The notes under the pieces: generated by a model
The model's input: only the letters and a program-made list of their open reading frames with translations
The model's database searches: none
Told to the model about the DNA's origin: nothing
Shown here: in pieces, positions 63,240-64,000 of the stretch
Position numbering within the stretch: the first letter of the stretch is position 1
Layout: each line of letters begins with the position of its first letter
Translations under genes and position numbers: made by a program
Assembly: GCF_000318095.2 (NCBI RefSeq)
Contig: NZ_KB290710.1
Location: forward strand, 142,722 to 206,721
Source of the DNA: Alloprevotella sp. oral taxon 473 str. F0040
GTDB taxonomy: Bacteria > Bacteroidota > Bacteroidia > Bacteroidales > Bacteroidaceae
Reading direction: 5' to 3'
DNA: 64,000 nt

Positions 63240-64000
63240 ATGATCAAGACTTTGCTCCAGCAACTCGAAGATTGGTTTGCCGATCACGACTACCTAGCCG
63301 TCGAACGTACGCTGGGAGGACTTCCTGTTGACAAATTTTCACCACGCATGTGGGAAATTTATGTCCACACCCTCCTCCGATTGGCCAGGGATAATGGGCA
63401 CGACACAGCGCGCTACTCACGTGCGCTCAATTGCATGCACTACATGATGGATGAGCAAGTGGAGCGTTTTGTGCACCTCTATTATTATTATGCCTATGCC
63501 CTGGCGCATCTTGATCGTGAATCTGAAGCTCTGCTCTTTCTTGCTGCCTATTTTGAGGAAGTCGTACCCGCCTTTCAGCATCCTAAAGCTGAGCTGCTCG
63601 AGCGGCAATGTCTAGAGTCTATCAGCCAGCAGCATCACCGTTTGGGCACTTTTGTGGATCGCTGTCAGCAGATGGGAGAGGCTTTGCAAAGCATCGCCCA
63701 GCCAGTCGCAGATTTGGCTCGAGAAATAGCGGCCTTGTCAGACCAAACTTCAAAACTCGCCCAGCACCGCCGTGCAGTGGCCGAGCAAGAGCAGACACAG
63801 TTGCTCTATAAAGTGGCGCGCCCTTTGCTCTATCAAGTGCGTTTCACGGCGGTATGGACGGAAAATCATGTGGCCCTTCAAATGGCCCTCGATGGAGTGG
63901 TGCAAAATCTCCATATTCTCTACACTTTGTTGTGCCTACTTCGCCCTCATCTGCCGCAAGGTTGGGACATAGAACTGCCACAGTGGGAGGCTTTTGTGCG
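63240..64000 (+). CDS. Unrecognised protein, truncated by the window edge
   Basis: An open frame runs from the ATG at 63240 to the end of the window: 253 codons plus two bases with no stop. The product begins MIKTLLQQLEDWFADHDYLA and is mostly helical, with YYYYAYALAHLDRESEALLF resembling a TPR-like helix pair. Residues 130-185 are glutamine- and charge-rich and probably coiled coil (SISQQHHRLGTFVDRCQQMG). There is no signal peptide, so it is likely cytoplasmic. I cannot name a family. A separate ATG frame at 63116-63331 overlaps it and lacks any recognisable content. The promoter at 63083 supports expression. Confidence 0.7.
   Translation, partial: MIKTLLQQLEDWFADHDYLAVERTLGGLPVDKFSPRMWEIYVHTLLRLARDNGHDTARYSRALNCMHYMMDEQVERFVHLYYYYAYALAHLDRESEALLFLAAYFEEVVPAFQHPKAELLERQCLESISQQHHRLGTFVDRCQQMGEALQSIAQPVADLAREIAALSDQTSKLAQHRRAVAEQEQTQLLYKVARPLLYQVRFTAVWTENHVALQMALDGVVQNLHILYTLLCLLRPHLPQGWDIELPQWEAFV

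Noticed and set aside
63116-63331. A 71-codon plus-strand frame starting just after the right-edge promoter
   Set aside because: Its start lies at or before the expected transcription start, the sequence is basic and low in structure, and the longer frame from 63240 has a far more protein-like composition.
1-64000. A search by eye for tRNA, rRNA, tmRNA or CRISPR loci
   Set aside because: I found no acceptor/T-arm patterns, rRNA signatures or regularly spaced direct repeats with unique spacers. A covariance-model scan would be the decisive test.

Overview
The window looks like chromosomal DNA from a Bacteroidales bacterium, most plausibly Prevotellaceae or a close relative. Evidence: two SusC/SusD pairs, an S46 dipeptidyl-peptidase, a TPR hybrid histidine kinase ending in an AraC domain, DUF2027-Smr, C-terminal tails of the type IX sorting style, the order trkH-trkA-dxs, and many promoters of the Bacteroidota form TAnnTTTG about 20 bases from a TTTG/TTG element. 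The species cannot be named from sequence alone.

Layout. 0-6 kb (minus): potassium uptake (trkH, trkA), isoprenoid precursor synthesis (dxs), uridine kinase (udk). 6-9 kb (plus): a secreted protein of unknown role and a two-domain carbohydrate esterase of the sialate O-acetylesterase type. 9-12 kb (minus): a double-thioredoxin secreted protein and a retropepsin-like protease with a PDZ domain. 12-19.5 kb (minus): a nutrient-uptake operon, SusC-SusD-metallohydrolase-like lipoprotein-FISUMP lipoprotein, in which susD carries an in-frame TGA and the metallohydrolase homologue has no HExxH. 20.7-25.5 kb (plus): a second, apparently intact SusC-SusD pair. 25.6-28 kb: an accessory stretch with a decayed IS982-family element, a small secreted Cys/His protein between element-type ends, and a 66-bp inverted repeat pair.

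28-38.5 kb: fumarase (minus), then a plus-strand run of DUF2027-Smr, an ABC-type ATPase with an overlapping DUF4276 gene (candidate defence module), S46 peptidase, rRNA methyltransferase, prmA and an unknown secreted protein. 38.6-43 kb (minus): an unknown protein and a large hybrid two-component regulator. 43.6-47 kb (plus): an outer-membrane barrel with an OmpA-like end, followed by a coiled-coil lipoprotein built of 72-residue repeats. 47-52 kb (minus): a zinc metalloprotease and two paralogous secreted proteins. 52-63 kb (minus): radA, a MerR-type regulator, a DUF3472 secreted protein, comEC, and an operon of a polyprenol-phosphate glycosyltransferase, dihydroorotase and an acyltransferase. 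At the right edge a plus-strand gene runs out of the window.

The least explained structure is a family of 21-bp-period repeats built on CTCGGAG/CTCCGAG, found at four places. Three are intergenic and one lies inside an rRNA methyltransferase gene, where it encodes six seven-residue units. The best candidate for an undescribed functional system is the ATPase-DUF4276 pair at 31.1-33.0 kb.
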